Origin: Clostridium manihotivorum
GTDB taxonomy: Bacteria > Bacillota > Clostridia > Clostridiales > Clostridiaceae
NCBI RefSeq assembly: GCF_004015185.1
Contig: NZ_CP025746.1
Span: forward strand, 3,117,776-3,181,775
Direction: 5' to 3'
DNA: 64,000 nt
Below, in pieces: positions 63,888 through 64,000 of this stretch. A program made the position numbers and the translations under genes. How positions within the stretch are numbered: the stretch's first letter is position 1; each line of letters starts with the position of its first letter. Under the pieces are notes generated by a model that did not search any database, was not told the origin of the DNA, and worked only from the letters and a program-made list of their open reading frames with translations.

Positions 63888-64000
63888 ATGAAAAATATAA
63901 TATTAAAAACTCAAGTTAAAACAATGAATATAGTAAGTAAGGTAAAAGAAGCTCTCACAAGCAAAAGCGGTGAGAGTTTTGTTGATACTGCTGTAAAAAT
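63888..64000 (+). CDS. Truncated DUF6133/Maff2-like small membrane protein
   Basis: ATG 63888 after TTGGAGG opens a frame cut by the window edge. SKSGESFVDTAVKI resembles the GEGFVDTAVKIL motif of small membrane proteins encoded after the coupling protein in CD1115-type ICEs. Only 37 complete codons are visible. Confidence 0.6.
   Translation, partial: MKNIILKTQVKTMNIVSKVKEALTSKSGESFVDTAVK

Larger units (their letters stand above)
31254..64000. mobile_element. Integrative and conjugative element (Tn1549/CD1115 type), right end outside window
   Basis: Backbone genes identify the element: ParA/ParB, giant methyltransferase-helicase, RadC, DUF3991/Toprim, MobC, relaxase, VirD4-like coupling protein and small membrane proteins of the CD1115 type. 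The left edge is placed at the rlmD-like scars, by inference. The VirB4 homologue, peptidoglycan hydrolase and integrase expected in such elements are not in the window and should lie to the right. Cargo includes the cyclase cassette, pilus locus, GGDEF protein and CDF exporter; a resident IS remnant is also present. Confidence 0.75.

Overview
The window comes from a low-GC, endospore-forming Firmicute, most likely a Clostridia-class anaerobe. The evidence is a GerA/GerB/GerC spore germinant receptor operon, a CIRCE-controlled Hsp20, a CBO0543-type membrane protein and AT-rich codon use. Two large mobile elements flank a short stretch of ordinary chromosome.

Region 1 (1 to about 25.4 kb) is the right part of a prophage that is visibly more GC-rich than the rest of the window. 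It starts with an accessory block: a virulence-related protein, a DUF4314 protein, an amidoligase, an AIG2-like gamma-glutamyl cyclotransferase and a DUF5049 protein. A complete siphovirus morphogenesis run follows: large terminase, portal, ClpP-like protease, HK97 capsid, head-fibre, connector and head-closure proteins, tail completion, tail tube, G/GT chaperone with a -1 frameshift site, tape measure, Dit, Gp37-like Tal, baseplate proteins and an Fn3-rich fibre. Holin, BppU-like protein and amidase come next. The element closes with a SHOCT-like protein and a three-gene serine recombinase cassette. The same promoter-like element stands before the virulence-related gene, the amidoligase and the recombinases.

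Region 2 (25.6 to 31.0 kb) is the apparent host chromosome: gerA-gerB-gerC plus a 55-residue two-helix protein resembling germinant receptor D subunits, a CopZ-like metal/Fe-S protein, and hsp20 under a perfect CIRCE operator. Next to it, at 31.25 to 31.39 kb, lie in-frame fragments resembling the C-terminus of RlmD/RumA (23S rRNA uracil methyltransferase). The 3' end of that gene is a known insertion site for integrative and conjugative elements (ICEs), so I read the fragments as integration scars.

Region 3 (about 31.3 kb to the window end) is an ICE of the Tn1549/CD1115 type, cut off at the right. Its left end carries a three-gene cassette with a divergent class III nucleotide cyclase-like protein, then a Tad/type IVc-like pilus locus: CpaF-like ATPase, TadB- and TadC-like proteins, four small proteins sharing a (K/R)KK(K/Q)G leader motif, a CpaB/SAF-like protein, a large secreted protein and an A24 prepilin peptidase. 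A patchwork follows: VOC protein, XRE regulator, broken transposase, GGDEF cyclase and CBO0543 protein. The element backbone closes the window: replication protein, XRE repressor with operators, ParA, ParB, a 2043-residue methyltransferase/helicase with a TnpV gene in another frame, RadC, Toprim protein, probable oriT, MobC, relaxase, VirD4-like coupling protein and small membrane proteins. A zinc-type CDF exporter sits between relaxase and coupling protein. No integrase for this element is in the window.

The strongest unusual signals are the embedded tnpV frame, the cyclase-centred cassette, the pilus locus on a conjugative element, the rlmD scars and the repeated phage promoter element with the shared C-terminal module of two accessory proteins. 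All assignments are from reading the sequence; no database search was run.
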